DNA from: Gonapodya sp. JEL0774
Taxonomy: Eukaryota > Monoblepharomycota > Monoblepharidomycetes > Monoblepharidales > Gonapodyaceae
Length of the DNA stretch: 17,813 nt
Direction of reading: 5' to 3'
Assembly: GCA_027604505.1 (NCBI GenBank)
Contig: JADIIX010000245.1
Span: forward strand, 3,672 to 21,484
Part shown: in pieces, positions 9,101-17,677 of the stretch
Position numbering within the stretch: position 1 is the first letter of the stretch
How the letters are laid out: each line of letters opens with the position of its first letter
The notes under the pieces: generated by a model
The model's input: only the letters and a program-made list of their open reading frames with translations
The model's database searches: none
Told to the model about the DNA's origin: nothing
Position numbers and translations under genes: made by a program

Positions 9101-10986
9101 TTGTTACCTCATCTATCAGGTCACTGGTGACTTCCGCTTGACAGCTGTTGCAATTGCCAAACAAGTCGGCATCGTTACGAATGAACGGATTGACACACTT
9201 GAGAATCTCCGAAATGGCAGCGTGGGCACGAAAGCAGTCGCGGAGATGGACAGCCAGCACCACGTGCATTTTCCAGCTGACGATGTTGCGCTCGAACAAA
9301 TTGAGCGGGACAAAACTGATCGGACACTAGTGGTAGACGGATCGGAACTTGCGACCATGACCGCGAGTGAATGGGACACCGTCGAGTCCCGCTACACGGA
9401 GGTTGTTTTTGCGAGGACTATGCCGGTACGTTTGGGCATTGGCTATCACTCTTATGTACAGCGTAAGAGCGCTTTGCTCATACACCTCGTTAACTTTTAG
9501 GACCAGAAACTGCGCATCGTCGAAGAGATCAAGAAGCGCGGTGATAATACTGTCGCTGTTACTGGAGATGGTGTGAATGACGCTCCCGCTCTCAAAGGTA
9601 TTTATTGTCTACACTGTTTGAGGATGTATATTCCATTGCTAATGCGAGTCTTTCTCAGCCGCTGACGTTGGCGTTGCAATGGGTTCGGGCTCCGATGTTG
9701 CGAAAGAGGCAGCTGCAATGGTTCTGCTCAACAGCGACTTCACTGGAATTTTGGCTGCCATCGAAAGTGGCCGGCTTGTGTTTGACAATCTCCGGAAGGT
9801 GGTTCTTTGTAAGTGCATCAACTGCATCCGATTGAGCGTTATCACCATCGAGTGTCTCATCACGCAACCAAAGTCCAAATGCCGATGGGTACCTACACCG
9901 AATTTTGGACTGTGATTTTCAACGTATTTTTTGGCACACCACCAGTTTTGAGCTCGTTCTTGATGGGTAAGTCTGTCGAAAAACTTTGTTAGCGTAACCC
10001 ACTGGCCATTCACACCATCGCAAAGTCATTTTCTGCGTCTCGAACGACATTTTGTTGTCTCTTTCCCTGATGTACGAGAAACCGGAGGAAGGTTTGTTCC
10101 AGTCGTTCAGCGAAAAGCTCTCGGATCTGAAGCGTATCACCTCCTTGCTCCACCAATCCAGATCTCATGACACGAAAGCCTCGCAATGCGAAGAAGGATC
10201 GTCTCGCAAACTGGAAGTTTTTTGTCATGATTTACGGCCTGCTTGGGAACCTTTTGTGGTAAGCAAGAATGCTTCCTTCTTCTTGCTTTTCTGCCACAGG
10301 CAGTAATCGTCAAACTATCGTGGCTGCAGGCCATGCTGCTTTGGAATGGCATTAATGTACCTGAATGTGAGACCATGCAATATCTTGGACCCTAATTGTC
10401 AACTAATGGATCATCATTCGCAACAGGAAACAGCGGGGATTGGCATTCGCGATCTCGTATTTGCCTTTGACAAGTGGCAAGATGGCTATTTGGGCTATTC
10501 AATTGAAGATCTGAGCAACTTCAATTCAGTTGCGCAGTGCATTTAGTGAGTTCTTTTTGAACGTGCAATAGGTGGTCGAAGATCTCACCCATGCACGCAA
10601 TAGCTATGTTACGATGGTCATCACGCAATTTGGCGTTCTTCTGTCTGTGCGCACTCGGCGCAACTCAATCCTGTCCGCCAATCCGCTCTGGGGCCCACGC
10701 CAGAATCTTAGACTCTTTGGTGCTATGGCTGTTTCAATCCTCTGGGCTCTCGCATGGCTCTACGGACCAGGAATCCAGTTCGCGTTTGGGACAACCCCGG
10801 TTCCCGTAAAGTACTGGTTCATACCGTTTGGATTCGCACTGGGAATTCTGGTGTTGGATGAAGCTCGGAAGCTTGTTGTCAGAACTTACCCTAAGGTAAA
10901 GACGCCCATGAATAACCAAAACAAGGTTTTCGTCTTGTGACACGTCTTTCTCCCAACAGAGTATTGTGGCCAAAGTGGCATGGTAA
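6194..10986 (+). CDS. P-type cation-transporting ATPase, type IIC (Na+/K+-ATPase-like or ACU-like), 21 exons
   Basis: The spliced product is 1089 residues, a normal length for the family. It would use ATP to move alkali cations across a membrane through an aspartyl-phosphate cycle. Order of parts: cytosolic N-terminus; R-T-L-S-I near 63; cation-ATPase N-domain (about 90-140); TM1 144-165; TM2 181-196; TGES 269-272; TM3 341-363; TM4 with I-P-Q-G-L-P at 389-394; S-D-K-T-G-T with phospho-Asp 433; nucleotide site I-G-A-P-D at 553-557; D-P-P-R and V-T-G-D (663-666); T-G-D-G-V-N-D 785-791; TM5-TM10; ending S-I-V-A-K-V-A-W. The 6194 ATG is the first in frame and has A at -3 and G at +4. Unusual residues: Ile for the KGA Lys, Gln391 for the TM4 Glu, Cys881 apparently for the first TM6 Asp (Asp885 retained). 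The high similarity pattern is to Na+/K+-ATPases; direction of transport and K+ or Na+ preference are not readable. No beta-subunit gene is nearby. Confidence 0.95.
6194..10986 (+). other. Exon-intron map of the P-type ATPase
   Basis: Exons: 6194-6375, 6479-6785, 6943-6994, 7100-7291, 7372-7453, 7521-7639, 7727-7966, 8056-8210, 8277-8607, 8672-8920, 8976-9052, 9120-9425, 9501-9597, 9659-9808, 9874-9966, 10026-10091, 10162-10258, 10330-10366, 10427-10545, 10604-10895, 10960-10986. They sum to 3270 nt including TAA. All introns are GT-AG, 55-157 nt. Each boundary was chosen to keep the frame and restore family motifs; for example intron 5 (7454-7520) splits the Ser codon of TGES, and intron 13 (9598-9658) follows [12 protein letters not shown]. 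The least certain joins are those of introns 14 (9809-9873) and 17 (10259-10329), where alternatives give stops or lose the membrane pattern. Confidence 0.8.
10367..10426 (+). other. Stopless 60-nt intron in the TM7-TM8 loop
   Basis: Intron 18 has a GTGAGA donor and a CAACAG acceptor, with CTAAT branch-like sites at about 10392 and 10403. It is an exact multiple of three and has no in-frame stop, so retention would add 20 residues after Asn944. This is where TM7 ends and the extracytoplasmic TM7-TM8 loop begins. It was treated as an intron because the flanking exons join smoothly and the inserted residues do not look family-like. Confidence 0.6.
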
Positions 10987-11463
10987 GCTCAGGGGCGAAT
11001 AACAACACTGAGTAGTATAAGGCTTTGAAAATGGGAGGGCGGAAAGATGTGGACCTTCCACAGTTCACACTGTAATAGCGATCGTAGATAATATTATCAC
11101 AGTGATTTTGAGTTTTCGGAATTCGGTTGGGCAATCATGACATCAATCCGCAACCTTGCTTCCAAGTGTATTGCAATCTCCCATTGTTCACAACTATTTC
11201 GGATCAGAGACTGCGCTGGTGGCGTCAAAGTTCCACTGGTGCCCATTGGTCATCAAAATTGGCTGGGAGAATTAATCACCTTACACACACAGGGTGAAAG
11301 ACAACATGTCAGGGCGTGGCCTGACAAGGTATTCGTGATCATAGGACACAGATCGGACTCTGCGACGTCAATAGAGTGAAAGATTGTATTTTTGTAGTTT
11401 ACATGGACGGATCATATGAGTTTTAGAAGTTCTGTAAGAGGCGGAGTTGGAGAATAAAGGCCA
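10987..11463. other. 3' flank of the ATPase gene, no gene seen
   Basis: Just after the stop are GAATAACAAC and an AT-rich stretch suited to 3' end formation. No frame with protein-like content was seen up to about 11460. Confidence 0.4.
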
Positions 11464-11613
11464 CAGCGCTCCTCAGTGACCAAAGCTACACTGGACTTAG
11501 AAAACCGTGTGGAGAGTGCGCAGCACTCGGTGTTGGACGATGAATGCTGTGGCACAAGAAATATGAACGGCTTGGATGCCCGGGTCCGCAATTTCGATGC
11601 ACCAGGTATTTGA
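11464..11613 (+). other. Possible orphan exon with coiled-coil character
   Basis: The plus frame is open from an acceptor-like CCACAG (ending 11466) to TGA (11611-11613), with a donor-like CAG/GTATTT at 11605/11606. It reads S-S-V-T-K-A-T-L-D-L-E-N-R-V-E-S-A then a stretch with D-A-R-V-R-N-F-D, giving a hydrophobic spacing that could form a coiled coil. No neighbouring exons could be joined on either side. It may be chance or a remnant of a lost gene. Confidence 0.15.
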
Positions 11614-11963
11614 TTGTTGGCAGTTGGAAAAGGTAGGGGAGGGCAGCGAGGAGGAAGGGGATTCGTGGCGAGGCGTGAGGCAGCGACGCGAGGTTGGCAA
11701 CAGCGGCGAGTGAAGAAGATCAACAGATTAAGAAAATTTGAGAGCGAGGAACTTACCTATCGTTCCCAGCACCTTTGATCCTCTGTTCATCTCCCGTACG
11801 GGGGATGCCAACTCATCTGACCTCCTGTCATCCCTATTCCGCGTTGCATTCTCACACGATCGTCCAAACTTCATATCTCTCGTTCCACTGATGCAAATTT
11901 ACCTTTCGCCCGACATGATTTGAATTCGACCGAGGTGTCAGGGGGTCATTCGCTCGCGGAGAC

Positions 11964-12120
11964 ACCGCACTCACCTTCCGCTATCCACCGTACCGTGTTG
12001 AGCCCCACCTGAACCACCTCCGCCGCCTAATAGCCACCAGACCACATGTGGTGAAGTGACGTTCCGTGTAGGGGTGAGTTGGTCGAGCACGCGCATTCGA
12101 CGGGGGAATGAGGCAGGGAG
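11964..12120. repeat. Dispersed module, copy 2 (partner 1776-1930)
   Basis: This aligns with the copy near 1.8 kb, as described there. It also carries, on the minus strand, AAG/GTGAGTG at 11975/11974, the same donor-like ending seen in unit B at 928/927. The sequence before it (minus strand) has GTGGCTA and CGGAGGTG in the same order as unit B. It is isolated from the other copies by the whole ATPase gene. Confidence 0.5.
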
Positions 12121-13439
12121 CGTTGGGGACGGGAAGACGTATCGCGCAGCGTGGGTCAACGAATCGAACACGAAGTTCAAACTTGAGTTCACGCTCGGCG
12201 GAGTCACTGCAGAGGAGGAGATTTGGCAACAGGTTGGTGGTTGAAAAGCGTGGAAAGTGGTGTGAGTGCTCGAACGGTCTGAAACGGGGGATAAGGCAGA
12301 TTTCAAGAAAACGTAAGCAAACCAGCGAGTGCACGTTGGGGGATTTACCGAGCGGAGTGACTGTGTTTTCGTTATACCGTTAGGACAGGCCACGTTCAAG
12401 TTGGTGAGTTAGCAGGGATGAATGAGGGGAGGCGAGCTTTGGGGAAACCAAAGGCGTGCAAAATAGAGAGACACCTAAATAAACTGTAGAGCATGATTTG
12501 CGGGGTCATACATCGAGGGAAGAAGACAGATTTCTGTTTGCAACTGCTCACTCACCGATCGGAGTCAAACCCCGTAGTTCCACACATCCATCCGTGTCGT
12601 ACACTCGGGTCACCACACAGCAATGCGAACTGAGAGGCGATATGGCTCTAGTCGTTGAGCGTGAGTGGCTTCGTTCGGGGTGGATAGACAAAGTTATCGA
12701 AGCCGAAGGTCTTACATACAAATCGAGAGAAGAAAGACTCAAAACGACACAAGTTACTTGGCATCCCGAGTCCGACAGCGAAGGAGCTTATCTTTCCGCG
12801 TCCTCGGGTTTCATCCTCCTTCCATCCTCGCCCGTCCCACTTGCTGATCGCCACTGCCGCACTCACTACGGCCCACCCATCCCGGCGTCCATCAACATTC
12901 CCAGTTCCCACACATTAAAATCACTCTTTCAATCGCTGCAGCGCTGTTTCGAACGGTGTAACGGATCGGTGATGTGTAGCGCGGAAAGGTGTGGGATGCA
13001 ATGGGATGACGGGAGTGAGGGGTAAGAGACTGGAACCGAGCGAGAGAGAGACGAAAGTCGGAAAAAGATGAAAGTGATCCGAGATGGTCTAGCGCGGCGG
13101 TGCGGGTTGAATGCGGGAGGGGATTGGTGAGGATGGACTTTCTCTACTCTCTAGAACACTGAACGACAGACCATGCGTGATTCAACGCAACTACTCCTCT
13201 CGTCGGCCCACTATGAGAAAAAAGAGCTCTGAAGTGACAAAGATTTGTAGAGACTACTCAAAATGTTACTTTTACCACAAATAGATACTACAGACAAAGG
13301 TTCTCTCGAAATGTGGAAATGTACGCTACGACAATCACAAGACACCAAACTGAATGCTAGCAAAGTACAGAGTGAAAAGAAAAACTCTCACAACCACCCT
13401 GCCATTTCCTGGCTCCCACCTCTCCTACAGCCTCAATTT
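12121..13439. other. Intergenic, no gene supported
   Basis: The longest plus frame (12498-13025) is open for 175 codons from a TTG but has no ATG at its beginning and no recognisable domain. A minus-strand GATCG/GTGAGTG at about 12553/12552 matches, base for base, the donor used by the SH3 gene at 13993/13992, but the upstream frame is not SH3-like. An AT-rich A-run stretch (13210-13390) with frequent A tracts probably lies in the 3' flank of the minus-strand gene. Confidence 0.35.
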
Positions 13440-15138
13440 TCACCTCCCTTGCCCCGTTCCTGCCCCCCCTCCTACTCCAATCACCTCGGTCTCTGTTCCC
13501 ATCCTCCTACTTCCACTCCTTGTTCCCTCCCCTCCACCTCCACCAAACCTCCCAACCCAATCACCTCCTCCCAAATTGAACCCATCGCCTCTCGATTCCA
13601 CACCCCGCGCGGGCCACGTTCCTGAAGGTGGTGGCGACGGTCTGGTGGGGTACATTGATCGCTGCGGTGGTCCAGCGACGTCACCATGGTACTTGGACGA
13701 GAGAGGTGGTGTGGTAGGGACAGGGCGGAACGGGTTTGAGGGGGGAGGTGCTGGGGCGAGGTTAAGGCGGGAGTCGTACCGGTGTGTGAAGGAGAGTGTA
13801 TTGAGTGGTAGTTGGGAGGGGACAGGTGGGTCGCGGGTGTCGCTGACGCAGGCCATAGGGAACGCGCCAGAGGTACTCGTACGGGTGTTCAGTCCCTAAA
13901 TGAAGAGTGGGAAGTGCGTGGGGGGTAAATTTGATCAATACAGTAAAGATTATCGACAAACATGGCGGAGATGACAAACAATTTGCACTCACCGATCCCC
14001 ACCCGTCGGCAAACTCCAAGTTCACAAAAATGGCGTCCCCCACTGTGATGTTTAATTCATCCGTGTCCTGTGCTTCAAAGTCAGCAACAGCATACATGAG
14101 CCGCTGAACTGTGATGGGTGGTTGGGGTTCATTAGCTGGGGGAGAAGATGGGAATGACATGAGTTGGGTGCGGAGGGTCCCAACCTCGCGTTCCAGGGTT
14201 GCATTTTTTGTGGAGAGGGTGCGGACTTCTGTCTGGAGGTCCTGGATTCCTGCTTCTAGAGTGGTGTTCCTGGCTTGAACTTCCAAGATCCGTTGCTCCA
14301 GCTCCTGCACTTTGCTCACAGCCACTGCTGCTGTCACCGACAGCTCCTCATTCCGCCCCTTCACTTGATCTAACTCTCCACGTAGCTCCCTAATTTCGCG
14401 ATCCTTGTCCGTGAGGAGAGTGAGAAGGGCTTCAGAGGGTTGAGAGAATGAGGAGGGTACTGTGGTGCGTGGGCGGGATGGGACTGGAGTGGGAGGGTGG
14501 GATTGATGGTCTTGCAGGGTTTGCAGGAATTGAGTGTCAGGCTGTTCGCGAGCGGCATCCAGTTCTCTCTGGGTGACCACAGCACCCTGAGAGAGGAGGA
14601 GGCGGACGATGGGGAGGGAAGGGCGAAGAGTGAAGGGAGAGATGCAGCGGTCCTTGTGCTCCTTGGGATCCTTCAAGTGAACGTTTCCCCCCTTGAGACT
14701 GATGGAGAGTTTGTTGTCCGAGGTGGGTAAATCGCCTGTTCTGCCATTCCACCCTGTCCACTTCCCACCCCTCGCCACCGCCAGTGTCAGGGCAGAAGGG
14801 AACGAATTTGTCTGTATCCAACGTTTCCTGTCCCAATCGTCCGCGGCCGACGATGAAGACCAGTACGCGATCTTCCATTCAAAAACCCCGTTCGCATCAG
14901 CACCTCCTTCGAGCAGGGCCTTGACAATGTCCTCATGAGCATGCAGAATCGCCAACGCCAACGCCGACTCGCACTCCACAGTGTCTGTTTTGTTCCCCTG
15001 CACCCATTGAAACCTGCATGTCAATGTGACCTTCTTCCTCGCGTTCGGGTTCGCTCCATCCGCGAGCAGCTGTCGCACCAGCTGCGCCTGGCCGTTCTCC
15101 ACGGCCTCGATCAGTCGGATATCGCGAGCAGTAGACAT
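13440..15138 (-). CDS. Ankyrin repeat, coiled-coil and SH3 domain protein, two exons, 533 residues
   Basis: Exon 1 is 15138-13993 (382 codons), exon 2 is 13895-13440 (151 codons plus stop). The ATG at 15138 follows AACCGCC and begins M-S-T-A-R-D-I-R-L-I-E-A-V. An upstream in-frame ATG at 15252 exists, but its extra residues are not domain-like. Ankyrin-like helices: about 5-35 (L-V-R-Q-L-L-A-D-G-A-N-P-N), 57-85 (I-V-K-A-L-L-E-G-G-A-D-A-N) and 175-200 (I-V-R-L-L-L-S-Q-G-A). The coiled coil spans about 238-326. The SH3 domain (348-400) has A-D-F-E-A-Q, D-E-L, V-G-D, D-G-W and ends G-A-F-P-M-A-C-V. A Pro-rich then Gly-rich tail follows. There is no signal peptide or membrane segment, so it is probably a cytoplasmic scaffold that binds proline-rich ligands. 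The partner is unknown. Exon structure is well supported; the tail could be shorter if an extra intron exists. Confidence 0.88.
13896..13992 (-). other. 97-nt intron splitting the SH3 domain
   Basis: The minus-strand donor is TCG/GTGAGTGC and the acceptor CATTTAG/GGAC. It is phase 0 and lies after D-G-W-G-S, before G-L-N-T-R-T. Only after removal does the frame supply the SH3 ending G-A-F-P-M-A-C-V. Its length is not a multiple of three, so retention changes the frame although no stop is met for some distance. Confidence 0.85.
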
Positions 15139-15440
15139 GGCGGTTCTCGTTTGGATTTTCGTGATGTTGTGCTTTGTTTGGGTTTCGAGTTTGTTCTGTG
15201 ACAAGCTGCGCCATCCATTTCTGAGGACTTTTCCAAGCACGGGCACGAGCAATGGTGGGCGCCTGTGAATTCATGATACATTGTCTACATTGTATTGCGT
15301 ACATCGTATATATGTGTCCACTGCTTCTGCTCCCGGGGTCGGCGCCACTCCAAATGTACTCCCTGTTCTGTACCCGTTACCTCGCCTCCAACACGCTCTA
15401 TGCCCGGGAGACCGCACAAGGCACAGGTCCCCAACTTCCG
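15139..15440. promoter_or_regulatory. Upstream region of the ankyrin/SH3 gene
   Basis: On the minus strand this is the promoter side of the gene. The leader is AT-richer than the coding part. A TATATAT-like stretch (CGTATATATG, about 15305-15314) could be a core promoter element for either direction. No site can be assigned with certainty. Confidence 0.3.
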
Positions 15441-15675
15441 TCTTTAGCACCCTCCCGCCTTCCCCCCCTAACCCCCCCCCCCCCCCCGTCCCCTCCTCGG
15501 CCCCCTCTTCGGCAACCCGCTCACACCACCCTTCGTGCCCCAACTTACGACCCCCTCCTTGCGGCTGCCCCTCACACCCCTCCTCGCACCCCCCTCGCGC
15601 CCCTGCCCCCTCCTGGGCGCCTCCTCAGCCCCATCCCCCCCATCCGCCCACGCTCCTACCCACACTCCATTCCCC
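15441..15675. repeat. C-rich low-complexity tract with a 16-base poly-C run
   Basis: Bases 15472-15487 are 16 consecutive C. The surrounding 230 bases are mostly C with scattered T, giving Pro-rich translations in all three plus frames, so open frames here mean little. It could be the repeat-rich body of a real Pro-rich protein continuing into 15676-15933. Confidence 0.7.
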
Positions 15676-15933
15676 ATAGTAGCTGATCCCGATGGCTTGT
15701 CACCACTCATACATACCGCGTACTTGGCAGATCGTTTCGTCCAAGAGGAGTGTGCGATCAACGCCTGCCTCTTCGCCACCAAACACTCGGAAATCGGAAT
15801 CCACCCCACCCTCATCTTCACCGTCTACCCGCCCCAAACCCATCACACACTCACAGTGTTCCCCTTCCCGGTTCCTATGTCTGCCTCCACTTCTCCTCCT
15901 ACGTCCCGTTTCCAGGTCTCCCTCTGTTCATGA
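15676..15933 (+). CDS. Possible C-terminal coding stretch of an unrecognised protein
   Basis: The frame ends at TGA (15931-15933). After the C-rich tract it reads I-V-A-D-P-D-G-L-S-P-L-I-H-T-A-Y-L-A-D-R-F-V, continues with E-C-A-I-N-A-C-L-F-A-T-K-H-S-E-I-G-I and ends with a Ser/Pro/Thr-rich tail. The central part uses C-ending codons consistently and is more protein-like than its surroundings. No ATG opens this frame nearby; a splice acceptor-like CCCCATAG (15672-15679) or an upstream Pro-rich exon may be involved. I do not recognise the family. It may be a real gene's last exon, a remnant or chance. Confidence 0.25.
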   Translation: MVADPDGLSPLIHTAYLADRFVQEECAINACLFATKHSEIGIHPTLIFTVYPPQTHHTLTVFPFPVPMSASTSPPTSRFQVSLCS

Positions 15934-16314
15934 CAAGTCAAATGGGAACTGAATCGGGGTGGTAGCGGCGGCATCGAGGTTGTAACGTGTGGCCTGACGA
16001 CGGCCATAGGGAGAGGTGGTGATTGAACGGGGGAAGACCCGAGGGGAGGGGCCGGTGCTTGTCATTTGAGACACGCGGGTGAGGAGTCAGGGGATCAGAT
16101 GTTGGAGGAAGTGAGACCCAGTGAATAAAACACAATAACTGTACTTCATCTGGCGGAGCAGCTCTCTCCCGAAACCACCCCGATTCTGGTCCCACCGCAT
16201 CCGGGGCGACTGCCTAAACCTAGGGAGTAATCCCACCTCGACCCCCACTATATCCCATTCTAGGTACACGCGGACTGGGCAGGCGTCTTTCGCTTTAAAC
16301 TTCGATTGGCTCAC
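15934..16314. other. Intergenic or downstream part of a minus-strand candidate gene
   Basis: If 16315-16428 is a first exon, its intron and later exons should lie here on the minus strand. I see acceptor-like sites (for example minus-strand TACCTAG near 16263) but cannot assemble a convincing frame. Confidence 0.25.
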
Positions 16315-16428
16315 CTTTGATTCCGAGCCATGGAGGCCCACAGGCATCCCATCTCCACAACCTATTCGTCCCGACTTGTCAGACGCACTGAGGACGGTCG
16401 GTCGAGCAATGGGCGTCTCAGTGCTCAT
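16315..16428 (-). CDS. Candidate first exon on the minus strand, unknown product
   Basis: It opens with ATG at 16428 and runs 38 codons to a donor-like AAG/GTGAGC (16315/16314) at a codon boundary. It begins M-S-T-E-T-P-I-A-R-P. A diverged copy at 1140-1248 has lost the start codon and frame. The duplicate, the start and the donor position suggest a gene-family exon, but no downstream exon could be joined and the translation has no recognisable domain. It could equally be a repeat with a chance frame. Confidence 0.25.
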
Positions 16429-17020
16429 TTGACGACGCGCGGAGTGGAGTCAGAGGGGTGGGGGTATGAGGAAGGGAAGAATAGCTGACCCAAATGGGAA
16501 TGAAGAAGGTAGAGAACGTGAGAGGTGTGTGAGCTGTGCAGACGAGGCAATGGGATGGGAACATCTGGTGGACGCGGTGATCAAAGCACAGCAGGAAACG
16601 TGCGGCAGAAGCATGAGTCATACCAGGTCGATTAAAGAAACATCGAGACTGAACAGAATACGTGGGTCCTTATGCTGCTTTCGAGCGTGGCAAAATAGGT
16701 TGCGTGGGCGAGGAATGGGTGAGCGAACACCGAGGAGTGACCGAGCTGTCTGCGAGGGTTTTGAGGGAGAACAACGAGAAGACGCAAAAGTCATCGCTCA
16801 GTCCAGGGATAATGCTTACTGAAGCGACGGAGGAAGTACTTCGTATAGGAGGTGTGATCATTCAGGGATGTGTCCAGAACGAGAGCACCAGGGTGCTGAT
16901 GGGAACTAAGCTGGAATGGTACGTTGGAAGGGGAACGAACAGCCACAGAACCACAAAACTTACAAACAATTCCGAGGATGTGGTTCGAGATGAACAGGAC
17001 GGACGGTGACACGATAAGCT
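16429..17020. other. Intergenic, no gene supported
   Basis: This purine-rich sequence has several short overlapping plus frames with no domain-like content. Its left end (16429-16445) still matches the sequence beyond 1248. It separates the exon-like module from the right copy of the long repeat, as 1249-2369 does on the left, but is about half as long. Confidence 0.3.
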
Positions 17021-17677
17021 GTTCTCGACAACTCACAAGACTAGAGCTTGTCGCACCAATGCATCCACGCTCCGGTTACCTTGCATTTCACTGGTGGTAT
17101 TAACTTCATAATGCAGGCGTGCTTGCGCGTGGCAAAAATCAGTCGTGAAAGGAGAACATCGGTTTGACTGGAAGGAAGGAATCGTGACTAGTAGGTAGAG
17201 AACGGAGAAGGATGAGTGGAGATACCATCGAAAGAAGCACAAATCAGCACACAGGACACAACGATGGCGAGATGCTCGACTGCGCTGGTGCCATGGAAGA
17301 TCCAGTCCGGCGTACTGTCACGGCTGCCTTTGATGCCGGACAACCATTCCCTGAACACACCGTCACCCATTCACCACGTTCCCTTGATCCCGGTGAAGCT
17401 TCACGGCCAAACAACACTGACCTGAAACTTGAAATTGGGAGTTCAGATGATAAGGGAACCTCATAGAGTGGTTGACTGGAGATAATAGTGAGTGGGTGGA
17501 ACGGGATTGGAACAGGAACAGATTGGAAATAGGATGGATGGAACGGGAGTCGGGGCCAAAGGGGGAAAGTCACTGGGTAACAAGAGTGCTATGGGAGGAA
17601 TTGAGGAGCGGAGAATGCGGAAAGCTGGAGAGATTTTGGAGGAAGGCCACAGCAACCGAACCGTGCATCACTACAGC
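17021..17677. repeat. Long diverged direct repeat, right copy (partner 2370-2986)
   Basis: Collinear with 2370-2986, with the anchors listed there, including the exact 16-base block at 17500-17515. The copies differ by many substitutions and small indels, so the duplication is old. Translations in this copy are no more protein-like than in the left one. Confidence 0.75.

Noticed and set aside
12543-12640. Possible decayed SH3 exon sharing the GATCG/GTGAGTG donor with the real gene
   Set aside because: Only the donor and a few upstream bases match. The translation before it does not resemble an SH3 domain.
12498-13025. A 175-codon plus-strand open frame
   Set aside because: It has no ATG at its start, no domain and no codon bias like that of the two firm genes.
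13762-13895. Unspliced reading of the ankyrin/SH3 gene through its intron to 13762
   Set aside because: Reading through loses the SH3 ending. Removing the 97-nt intron restores the G-A-F-P core, so the spliced form is preferred.
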